Below are positions 11,601-21,800 of a stretch of DNA of 64,000 nucleotides, piece by piece. Source of the DNA: Antedon mediterranea (taxonomy: Eukaryota > Echinodermata > Crinoidea > Comatulida > Antedonidae); contig NC_092672.1 in assembly GCF_964355755.1 (NCBI RefSeq), positions 9,172,501-9,236,500 on the forward strand. Reading direction: 5' to 3'. The notes beneath the pieces are model-generated. The model was given only the letters and a program-made list of their open reading frames with translations, was not told where the DNA came from and did no database searches. A program made the position numbers and the translations under genes. Every line of letters starts with the position of its first letter. Within the stretch, counting starts at the first letter, position 1.

Positions 11601-11795
11601 GTGGCAGCCATTTATCCGAATTCTCCTTTGATGAAGCAACCCGACGATGAGATCATCTATACTCATCGGTCTGTTAATCGAGCATAGGACGTGCATTACT
11701 GAACGTAGAATATTGATTTCCATCTCAGTTGGACCCAATTTTACGGGGAAAACTGCGGCGAGTTGTGGTGGACATTTCTTCCTCCTACCAGCCAT
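4811..11795 (-). CDS. ZC3HAV1 (ZAP)/PARP12-like protein, multi-CCCH zinc finger, WWE, degenerate PARP domain
   Basis: Nine exons by splice phase: 11795-11417, 11140-10921, 10518-10189, 8699-8382, 8036-7629, 7245-7050, 6521-6286, 5641-5408, 5138-4811. Start is MAGRRKKCPP. The N-terminus (about residues 20-75) resembles the winged-helix segment of ZAP/PARP12. About nine CCCH-type fingers follow; repeated pairs read C-x(7)-C-x(5)-C-x3-H around GKCKYGEDC and CQYLHFC. Next come WWE sequences: LPYMWQFAEGSKW with VRRLSTRESV, then WIWYWKDDDNKWIPY with VIDFKEMKQTN and RRRP. A PARP-like C-terminus follows but is damaged by an in-frame TAA (5488-5490) after about 746 codons and by lost catalytic motifs. 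Family members bind RNA through the fingers and ADP-ribose through WWE, and act in antiviral or stress responses. The expected product either ends at the TAA, resembling the PARP-less short ZAP isoform, or the gene is decaying. ZAP versus PARP12 orthology is not resolved. Confidence 0.8.
5671..6030. repeat. MITE with perfect 19-bp ends inside an intron of the ZAP-like gene
   Basis: Left 'gataacgatcgacgataaa' equals the reverse complement of the right end (about 6011-6029). Inner arms with 'cctagaactatagga' and 'tcctatagttctag' extend the stem. The element lies in the intron between the exon ending at 6286 and the exon starting at 5641, only about 30 bp upstream of that exon's acceptor on the minus strand. 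Internal arms match the element at 1-362. Confidence 0.8.
8382..10518 (-). repeat. Tandemly duplicated zinc-finger exons in the ZAP-like gene
   Basis: Exons 10518-10189 (330 nt) and 8699-8382 (318 nt) are clear duplicates. Each encodes R-[LF]-[YH]-M-QGKCKY, then LNHDILGENCEVVL or FNHDILGENCEVVL, an acidic linker, and C-x-FYNK...YLHFC. The first two thirds of exon 8036-7629 is a third copy. All start after two bases of an Arg codon (AG|G) and end in the same phase, so units can be added or skipped without a frameshift. Confidence 0.85.
8700..10188. other. Intron between duplicated finger exons
   Basis: About 1.5 kb. It contains a short GC-rich hairpin at 8950-8986 ('ctagagggtgagcg' facing 'cgctcactccccctctag') and a minus-strand open frame of 108 codons at 9788-10114, which has no recognisable domain and no clear splice context. 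I do not call it a gene. No further decayed finger exon was seen. Confidence 0.5.
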
Positions 11796-13309
11796 GATGA
11801 TGATACAGTATGTCTACAACTTACAATTGTTGACGCCCGGCCCCCTAGTACGTTATTGTTGTTGACAATTTGTTGCCGATTCTGGAAATTCCGTACAACT
11901 GAGAATTAGGGGAATCCCCGAAGACTAAATTACAGTGCGCCCTCAACTACAAATGTCAAAACAAATTTATTGTAATGACATTTGTTACAGTTGAGAGTAT
12001 TTAAGCTCAGGTACAGGCATGAATTTTAAATATAATATTTGGTTAATTGTACATAAATCAAATATTTGTAACAGAAATCAAGACAAAAAAACATGAATTT
12101 CTCTTAATATGGTCAAATACAAAATTTGGCCAAATTCTTCCATAAAAACCAGGAAGACTTTTTTTCAGTAGTTAGGTAGTTAACCTAATGTAATAACATG
12201 TCCTTGTCAGGTGACTCCCGGCCCTAGACGGTGAAAAAAGGTGATGGATATACGATGGATAATTTTTGCTATAGCATGAAAATAAAAATCTGAAGTTGAA
12301 TAAAAATATCAGAAATGTAATATTCAAGTTATATTACCTATATTTAGTCATCTGATAACTTTTTTACCACACTGTTTATTTTTCATAGCTTTTTAAAATG
12401 CCTCTCTATTTACAAAATTTGTGTATAAAAGAATAGAGATTTTACTGTGTAATTTGAACTATCCCCCCACTGATAAGAAAGTGCTTATTTTTAACAAGCT
12501 TGTGTAACACAAATAAAATCCCAAAAATTATGAAACATAGGGGAAACTATAGATCGATAATTATTGGAATGTATGATCAATAGAAATGTTTTGCCCGCAC
12601 ATGGCCTTTAAAATACAATGCAAATTATTGGGTGAATCCATAAAAGATCAGGAGGGGTGTTTTTTTGTTTTTTTTTATATTCAATTTAATAAATACATTT
12701 AGAAAATATATTTTAATGTCCAAAATTACCCTTCTTAACACTTTAATGTTAATGTTGTGAAAAAAACTCCTTGGATAGTAATAAAATAAACTTTAAAGAT
12801 TTTAAAAGATTAAAGATATTGTCCCCCTAAAAAAATATATATATTTTTTTTTTAATATGCCATTTTACTTTCACATAATAGTTTGACGAAAAATTTGATA
12901 AAAAAACAAATTATTTACCTGAAAAAATGTAATTTAAAGCAAAACATTCTTTCAATTGTCAGACAATGGTTTTTGGTTAGAATTAAATGTTTCATTTGTC
13001 TTTTTGTAAGTGAACTAATTATTTCTTTTAGGGTTTTTTTTTATTACAGAAGTGAATATATTAAAACTACAAAATGGCCTATTTAAATTCTGATTTTATT
13101 AATCTTCATTTTTCATGTTTTTGGGGCACAATGCATCTTTAAACAATCTTAAATCTCTTTAATCTTTTATACAATACAAATTTATTAGGATACTATACAC
13201 TGTTTTATGGAATGTTCAACGTATGATGTATTTTATTAATTGTTCACTTATAAGCCAGAAGAGTGTGATTAAATAAATAAATAAAAAAAAAAAGTATTTC
13301 ATATAAAGT
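11796..13309. other. Intergenic region between two minus-strand genes
   Basis: It should hold the promoter and 5' UTR of the ZAP-like gene (near 11.8-12.0 kb) and the 3' UTR of the C3orf33-like gene (near 13.2 kb). The sequence is AT-rich with poly-T runs (12658-12680 and 12843-12855). The plus-strand frame at 12883-13086 is of biased A/T composition and is not supported as coding. Confidence 0.5.
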
Positions 13310-15025
13310 TCAAGAACCTTTTTTAAAAATATTAAAAATGTTTCTAAATGCTTTTCCAACGATAGAGCTAGTAAAGTAACTTGTTTCTTCTCCTTTCCAT
13401 AGCCCTTTTCTCTTTTTTTCGGCATACATTTCAGCTTGTAAAAGCCTTTGCATAAGTCTCAATGTAAAGGCATCACTCGAGTGTCCCATTAGCGGTACTA
13501 CTTTGCCATAACCACGATGTAAAATTTCTTCATTTAGATTGAAGACTTTGAACATTGACTAAAATGTAAAGTCAAAAAGAAAATAATGAATAGGATGATA
13601 GGTCAAAAGAGATGAAATATGAATCCAAGAATTTCACTCACCCCTTTCTCAACATTTTAGATTTTTAAAATTTTTTTTTATATAATCAATCAGTAATTAA
13701 TTCAGTAAAATATCTTACTTTCCTGGTGGATACAGTGCAGTTAATTCCATCATGACCTTTGAACTGGATCAACCTAAACCATACTTGTTTTTTAAGTGCC
13801 TGCTCTTCCAGGAATTGAACACCCTCTTTGTTGTATTCTACACCAGCTAAATGAATCTTGAGAGGCTTAGGAACTGCAATAGAAAATAGCAATATTAACA
13901 TGACAGTATAATAGTCTATGGAAAATGTAAGATTTATATTATTGTTTTAGACCCCATATCGGCCATTCAACTGTTATAGTGATTTAATAGATGCACTGAT
14001 TACGTTAATAATAATTCATGATGATCAAATAAAGATTGAAATGTCAAATCATGGCATCCCTCTCAGATCGTACTGTATACAGTGTATTTGTTAGTATGGG
14101 GAAAACCCTCGATTAGCAAAATAATTTTTTTTTTGCTCCAATTTACCATTGGTGAATAAAGAATAATAGAAAATAATTTGTAAATAACATTTTTTAAGTT
14201 TAAATGAGATACAGACAAGATAGGATAGTAATCATCTTTACCTGTTGATTTTGTTAATGAAATAATTGGTTTGTGGTCAACCAAAAGGTGATCATTATGA
14301 ACTGACTGCACTTGACCTCTCAACTTAAAATGTTTTTGAATAAATTCATTAGGAACTTGAGAAACACAGGTAAAACGCTTGTGCTGTTGAAGAAAAACCA
14401 AAATATTCAACATTCAAGTTTGTAAAATGACGTATCAAAAATGTTTAATGATGAAACAATGACAAGACAATGTATTTTGTAATGTAGAACAATATGATGA
14501 TGAGCAAAAATTCAATACAGAAGAGAAATAGATACCTACTACTCTTATACTGTATAATATAACACAAATTCCAATTCCACCACAAAAATATATTGAATAC
14601 TGAAAATAGAAGGAGGTGGTTATTTATATTACACTAAAATAAAAAAGTATGTGTACTGTAGACATTGTGTGAGTTAGCTAGCTACTACCAGGCCTACACT
14701 ACAGTATATTACTACTAGGCCCGGGCTAGAAACTACTAGCTAGGCGCGCCTAGCCTAGTTAGTAGGCCCTCCTCTAGCTAGTAGGCCTAGGGCGGCCTAG
14801 GTAGGCCTAGTACTAGTAGGCTAGTAGTAGGCTACACTACATAACATATGATAATTCTGATATACTGTACTACTATTGCCAGACTAGTAGGTAAAATAAC
14901 TGAATCAAAATAATATAAAATACATTAATAGTTGTAATATGTTTGTCTATAAAAAGTGATAATCTATGGAGAAAATCGTTCCCATCGTATTCGTTTGCTC
15001 CTCCTCTACCTCCGTGTGGTGACAT
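13310..15025 (-). CDS. C3orf33: C3orf33-like protein
   Basis: Five exons join with consistent phase: 15025-14924 (start MSPHGGRGG), 14599-14540, 14383-14242, 13873-13719 and 13558-13310 (TGA at 13310-13312), giving 235 residues; the human protein is near 290, so the C-terminus is shorter. Exon 2 encodes a hydrophobic segment (YFCGGIGICVILYSI) placed where C3orf33 has its predicted membrane helix. Conserved blocks follow in order: VPNEFIQKHFKLRG, KPLKIHLAGVEYNKEG, VWFRLIQFKG, and FNLNEEILHRGYGK with LLQAEMYAEKKRKGLWK. The latter regions correspond to the staphylococcal-nuclease-like fold of the family. The biochemical role is not established; vertebrate work suggests a signalling or mitochondrial-associated protein. 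It is divergently oriented to CEP104. Confidence 0.85.
14680..14840. repeat. CTAG/GGCCTAG-rich low-complexity tract
   Basis: Dense overlapping 'taggcctag', 'ctagtagg' and 'gctagc' motifs, all self-complementary or nearly so, within the first intron of the C3orf33-like gene. Confidence 0.7.
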
Positions 15026-15162
15026 TATTGTATTTATTTTGTTAGTGTTTTTCCAGACGTATATGTGCGTACGCAGTAATAATCAAAATAATAACACGAT
15101 GTTACGTCTGGGTACTTCAACGCCTAACTCATAAATATTTATGATTAAATGAAGGGGAAGTA
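15026..15162. promoter_or_regulatory. Putative bidirectional promoter of C3orf33-like gene and CEP104
   Basis: The 137-bp gap separates the minus-strand ATG of the C3orf33-like gene (15025) from a plus-strand ATG (15163) in an apparent first exon ahead of CEP104. Head-to-head spacing this small usually means a shared promoter. No TATA box is obvious. This is inferred from gene geometry only. Confidence 0.45.
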
Positions 15163-15188
15163 ATGGCGGACATCGGGTCGTCGCTAAG
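15163..15188 (+). other. Candidate CEP104 5' exon segment carrying a short upstream ORF
   Basis: ATG GCG GAC starts an open frame of MADIGSSLR that runs straight into a donor (CTAAG|gtaaac). Joined to the acceptor at 15841-15844 (aattttag), the frame would read four more residues and stop before the CEP104 ATG at 15892. It would therefore be a small uORF and not an N-terminal extension. Confidence 0.35.
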
Positions 15189-15375
15189 GTAAACGATTGA
15201 TTGTTTTGATAGAAAGAAACAACGAATAAGTTGATGATTATAGATTGTACATCGAAATAATAACCTGTAAGTATAAAGGTTTAATGCTGGTTTGTTTAAG
15301 AATATTAATGTATGCGTACACAGTACCATTATGGTCGAAAACTGTCTTTCAAACTGCCAAATAAGTCTGGCTGGG

Positions 15376-15780
15376 GAGGCGCCTAGCCTACTACTAGGCC
15401 TAGGCCTAGTACTAGCTAGCCTTCCTAGCTATATAGGGGCCTAGGCCTATGGCCCATTGGGCCTAGTAGTAGGCGAGCACTAGGCCTAGCTAGACCTACT
15501 TGACCTTCTTGTTATACCTTTTTGGGCCTGCTCAGTCTAAGGCAGGCCAGGCTAGTACTAACTAGGCTAGTCGGAATCCGTACTACTAGCCTAGGACCTA
15601 GCTAGGCCTAACCTAGTAGGCTTAGCTAGTACAGCCTAACTGGTCCTTAGACTAGCCTATAGGCAAGTAGAGGGACCTAGCTAGCCTCACTCAGCCTCTA
15701 GGCCTAGGCTAGGCTATCTAGCCTAGTAGGCTAGGCCTAGACCTATAAAAATAGAGAGACTGATTAATCATTTAGGCCTA
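15376..15780. repeat. GGCCTAG-rich palindromic low-complexity tract
   Basis: About 400 bp dominated by 'aggcctaggcctag' and 'ctagctaggcct' variants. It lies in the first CEP104 intron, just upstream of the acceptor preceding the start codon. With 14680-14840 it brackets the divergent promoter. Confidence 0.7.
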
Positions 15781-15891
15781 GGCCTATATGAATAATGATG
15801 GAAATAAAATAAATTTTTAAAAATTCATATTTTTTTAATTTTAGGTTAGGGCCTACCTAGGCCTAGTTGATACTGGCTGGAAGTAACCAAG

Positions 15892-18800
15892 ATGCCACAC
15901 AAGCTTGCTTTCCAAGTTCTACATACCTCCAGCATAGAGACAGGTTTTAACCTACGGGAGCTGGAGGTGCACAATCCGCTGGTAAAGGGATGGCAGTCAA
16001 GTCGCTTCTGCCCCTATCCCCAGGAAGTTATTCTACGTTTACCCAATAAAGTTCATGTCGTCAAGCTACAGATACTTGCTCACCAATTTTTGATCCGTAA
16101 ATACTTTAATCTTATTTTTTCTTAATACCTAAATTGTGTAATACTTTTAATACTTTATTAAAATTTCAATTATAATGTGATTATTAATATTATATAATTT
16201 AAATGATCCCAATAATGGTAAGCTTTTTGGACTATCCTGAAAAATCTTTTATAAATGTATTCTTTATAATTTCAGTAATTTATGTTATCACTTTGTATGT
16301 ATTTTTTATGATGATTTTCCTAATAAATTCAAATAGTCAAATCAAAATGGCAGTTCCATGTCACAACAATCAAAAGCTAAATTAACAAAATATCCAGGTT
16401 TATTTCTGAAAATAATGTGTGCTTAAATTCTAAAATACTGAGGTACAGTACCTTGTTATTTTTCAAAACCTGTAATTACCTTACGACGTATTGTAGTTGC
16501 AATATAAATAAATATTGATCAAACATGAATTTTGTGTACTCAACTCGATAGTATAAAATTAATTTCTTTGTTTATTCCAGCAACTAAAATTGAATTTTAC
16601 ATGGGTGATGTACCAACTCATCGCCTTGAATCCTTGCATGGCGCCAGGTATAAACGCTTAGGGTAAGTTGATTCACATCTGACGACCTCTTATTTGTCTC
16701 TGGCCCACGTCTATGGAACAACATTGATAAATAAAAAATAGTATTTCTCTCCCTGTTTTTTCGTAAGAATATTATTATTAAGGAACATTTGGAAAATGTA
16801 TGCAATAATAATAATATATATGAAAATAACATTGTTATGTATTTGAGCATAGACGATAACAATTTATGTGACAAAAAATGACACGATGATGTAACACTAC
16901 CATATTTGGGCATATCACACTTTTTTGTCAAACTAGTTTGTATTCACGCTAATGCTCTTTAATTTCACATTGTTTTGTTCACTTTAAATTATTTTTTTTG
17001 TTTGCGCACAATATTGTCTATATCCAAGCATCCTCTTTGAAAACAGTATGTTATATTTGTTGATGTAGATTTTTATCTTGTTATTTAATGTAGGTATGTT
17101 AGTATGTCAGACAACGAGAAAACTGGTTTCAAAGCTCGAGAACTGAAGTCTGTACATGTGAATGCAGTAGGACAGTTTCTAAAGATTGTTATTCATAAGA
17201 ACTTTGTTAACAAATACAATCTTTACAATCAGGTAAAGAGTGCCAATGTTTTTTACTGTGGTTGATTTTTTTTATTATTTATTTTCCACATACAAAATAG
17301 AAATGAGCTGGTAGATAATTAACAAGTGGTACATGAATTATTTCTTAATTATTTTAAATTGTTATTGTTATATTTCTTCATGTTTGTTTAGTCTGATGTA
17401 CTGTTTAGGCGTACTGAATTATTGTTAACTCTTCATTTCAACCTTTGATTGTTTTTTAGTATTTTATACCAGTCAAATAAAAAAAAAGTAAAATAGTAAT
17501 AATAATAAAGCGCACATGCCACTCAAGAGTGCTTAAGGCATTGAAATAAAAGTGAATAGACAGAGACTGAAATAAGTTTGAGAACAAACTTTATGGCAAA
17601 AAAGTTGAAATAATGAAATAACTTATACTGTACACACAATAATGTTACCTATAAATTAAAAAAAATCATTAGACTCACAACAACTCTATTCAGCATTGTC
17701 ATGACTAATAGATAAAGCATTCACATACATTTTTGGATAAGAGATAAAATCCAAATAGATTCTAACCTAAACTAATTTGTCTATGTACTTTGAATACAAC
17801 AGAATATTGTTCTTATAAACCAAAACAGGTTGGTGTTGTTGCAGTGAATATAATAGGTGAAGAACTAGGAGAAGATGGACAACCAAAAAATATTCTCGAT
17901 CCATTAATTAGTAACAATGAGGATGTGGATGGTGTTGATCCGTTGGTGCTTGGTGCATTTACTAGGTAAGGAATAGACAATACAACAATAAAACCCCTCC
18001 TCTGGGACACTCCTATTCAAGGAACACCCTATTAACACATTGACTGCCAAGGCATTTTCCGTAATTTCTGTCCCAGTGCCAAGTCCCGTTTACATATTAA
18101 ATTACAGTTTGAAAGTGTAACATCTGGTCACAGACTATCATGATGTCATTCAAAATATTTTTAGATTATCGTTTACGTACATCATTCATAAACTGCCATG
18201 CGATAATTCCTGTTCCAATCACCACTGCCAGCGATTCTACATACAATACAAAAGTGCTACGATTTTGACGTAGTATTACGTCTTGGCAAGTAGCGACACG
18301 CAATTTTTGACGTATAAATACGCCGTGGCAGTGAACGTGTTAACAAAATATGTTATTAACACTATGGCCAACCTCTTTTTAGAGGACACCCCTAACCCTA
18401 TTAAAGGGAAACTTTTTTGGTTACAAAGGTTTCCCTTTGAATAATATACAATTTTTTGTATACCACCTAATTCCCACAAAAGGATCATTGCCCATGGCTG
18501 CAATGTGAACTCTGATGTTACCCTTTTCAAAACTACATGCCTCTCCCCTATTGAGTCACGTCATGTGAGTGCAGCTACTTTAAGGCACTCTCTCATCCGT
18601 CAAAAGATATACTACTGTAGGTTCTTTAAAGTGCACACAAACAATTAGTCTGGGCTCCAGACGGAGTTTTTTCTTAATATTAGTAAAAATATAAATATTT
18701 TTGCACATATGGCGTTTCATACGTGTATTACTTGAGTTTGGATACTCCGTCTGGGGAAACACGCCAAAGTCACGTGGTTTGACACCAAGAATTCTTGGTG

Positions 18801-21800
18801 CTTAGATTATTCGGTTGACTAGTTTCAGCTGCATGCGATTGGCTACTCACTCGTACACCGTTTTAATATTCATATTTCAGAATTTCAAAGACTCAACAAC
18901 TAAGATGGTACGCATGCGCTATGTTACGTTTAGACAATGTGTACTTGGGTACATTGATGAAAGTTTCTGAAGGCTAGAAAAGATTTTATATGGATCATTT
19001 AATCAGGGAGATGTAATTTACATCTCCCTGATTTAATATTACGCAGAGATAATTTGATTTAATTCCCACCCAGACCCTGTCCTGTTCTGTGTAGTGGTGT
19101 AGCCCTGTCTGTTGTGTGTGAATCCTGTTGTGTGCCGGTGGTGGTATTATGTAGGCCTACCTTATTGGCGTTTTATTTGGCAGGTCATACGTGCGAGTTG
19201 AGTAGGACCTACGAAGGAGGCCTAGGCTAAGGACTAAACAATTAATAAACAAAACAACTTGGCAAGAACAGAATTTCATATTTCAACAGTCTCGATCGTA
19301 CATTCAGCACTGTACGTAGGCCTACTCGATCTTTTTCATTTTGTAACAAAATGATCATTGGTTGATTCGAAATCCATATTTACATATAGCCAAATACGGT
19401 ATGATAACCTACGTCATTCTTATCGGATGTTTGCGGTCTGCAAATCGATTTCTATACATGTTTCACAAGTCTGTATTTTCAGACAAAAATCGCGGTCGAA
19501 ATAAAAACAAATAAATAAAAAAAAAAAAACAATACAGACTTGGGGCAAGTCTAACAAGCAATGTGTGTACACTGGACCTACTGTTTATAGTTATTGTCAG
19601 TGCAATAACTTGTCACAAATACCATCATCACGAACTATAAAGAAGCATATTCCCTTAGTTATGAATGTGTTGCTGAATTATTACCATAGCCACATGTAGT
19701 TTTGGTCAGATAAGTTTCAAACCACCTTTTGACATCTGGACATATCTGTCACATGACATTCTCCAACAAGGATCATTAAAATGCATCTAATTAATGCTAT
19801 TCAAAATTCATATTCTATATGTAACTTCATCATTTTATTTGCAGAGCTGATTATATTTCACCTTTAGATGATCTTGCGTTTGATATGTATCAGGACCAAG
19901 AAGTTGCACAGATAATCCGTAAACTTGACCTTCGCAAGAACGAGGCTGTCTTACGTAAGATATGACCTTCTGCATGGTTTTTTCTGCACCGCATTCAAAA
20001 AACTGTAGAATAACTTAAACCTGAAAACAACTTACTGAGCTTATATATATATATATATATATATATAAACACAGTAGGCAAAGAACATATATATATATAT
20101 GTATAATTTTACTTTATTTTGACTTGAATCACAAATAATGAAAATTATGTGAATTATTTTTATCTTCATCCAATCATTTTAAGGGTGATTGTCTTGTATA
20201 TATTTTTTGTTGCTCCAAAAATAATTGTATCAGTACAATATTGTACTGACAACTTTGCAAACATTTTATTTTTAAATAAAACATTATAGGCTGCTGAAAC
20301 CAGGTTTACAAAAAGTTACAATTTTGAGATACCTTCCCTCTATCAGTATTTATACTCACTTTTATGTATAATAATCATACTGTGTATTGCCAGTTCAGAA
20401 ACTTACTAATTGTATATTTTACATCCAATAAAACAAACAATTTAAATCATTTATGTCCAATTTAGAGGAACAGTACGACATTGCAAAGCGACTAAAGCAA
20501 GGAATAGCAGACTTACAAAAGGTACTTCATAAATTGATTCTAGAGTAGAACCTCTGTTACCTCATTAACTTCATGGTCAAGGTAATACAGCACATACTGT
20601 ACTATGTACCCTAAAGGATGATTTAAGTGTAGTGACCATTTTCTGAGGATCCAGCAAATGACAATGGGTCCTGAGGGTCCGAGGTTCTTTTTAATACAAT
20701 TAATAACAAATTATAATATTTAAAAACTATTTTAGCCAATTAGTTGCTGCGGTACTTAATTATTACCTATCCCAAAAGCTTATTCATTCATCTTCGGAAG
20801 TTAGGAGAGAACACTGAGAAATTAAACTCTCTATTTCTATTTCAGGTTGGAGAACGACTTGGTCGCTTTGAGGTCGAGAAACGCCGTGCAATAGAAACCG
20901 AAGATTACGACCTGGCTAAGACAAAGAAAGCCGCAATGGAGGATTATCGGTCAGAAATCTACAAGCAACTCTCCCTTCACCAACTACTAGAATACTCAAA
21001 GGTACAGTATCTATCTCTAGAAACAGTATAACTTGTATTCAGTTAATCCATTCTCAGGCAGTGGTATCTAAAGTAGCTATTGGTTAAAAACTGTAATTGT
21101 CTTTAAATGTATCTTTGTAGTTGGACAGCTCTGTAGTCTTCTATAATCTTCCATAAAATCTTGAAAAGTGGTGGTTTGCAAAAGTAATCTGGAAAAGAAG
21201 CCCATCCCCAAAATATGCACAGGTCGTCTCAGGTCAAAAGCGCCCTAGAGCGGCTGCAGACTAGCACTGTATGTGGCATGTTTCTAATAATCACTGTATT
21301 TAACTCAATCTGTTTTTGAATGCACTTTTTTAAACACATGTTTAAACCCTTTCATCACACTTCAATCATTTGTTTTTCAGCAATTAATATGGCCTCCAAG
21401 ATATGTAAGTCATATGCATGTACTTATTCCCATCATGCACTTGTAGTTTGCATATTTTAAATTATTCTGTTGAGAACTAACTCATTTTAAAAATAAAAAA
21501 CACATTTAGTATTTAGTAAATCCATCCGTCCATCAAATTCTAATTTTTAACCAATTGTTTTGCATATTGTTTGATTTTCACATTCCCATTGTTTTGTCAT
21601 ACCGATTATTCCCATTTTTTACTGCTTTTCCATTTTTTTTAGTTTAACCATTTTTATGTATAAAAATAGCATCCCAAATTTCTTATATAATTATAATTAT
21701 TTAGTCCCTTTTTTGTTGCATCTTCTGGTTTTGTACTTTCCATTTTTACAGTACTATCGCCAATTTTAATAATAGATATTGTCAGGTAAATAATTTTTAA

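Larger units (their letters stand above)
17966..19844 (+). other. Long CEP104 intron with repeats
   Basis: Lies between the exons ending 17965 and starting 19845. It contains fragments resembling the CAGTAGAACC-type MITE ('cccctcctctgggacac', near 17995), a GGGAAAC/GTTTCCC hairpin near 18406-18438, the 18650-18775 element and the 19001-19033 palindrome. No exon-like frame with both splice sites was recognised. Confidence 0.5.
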
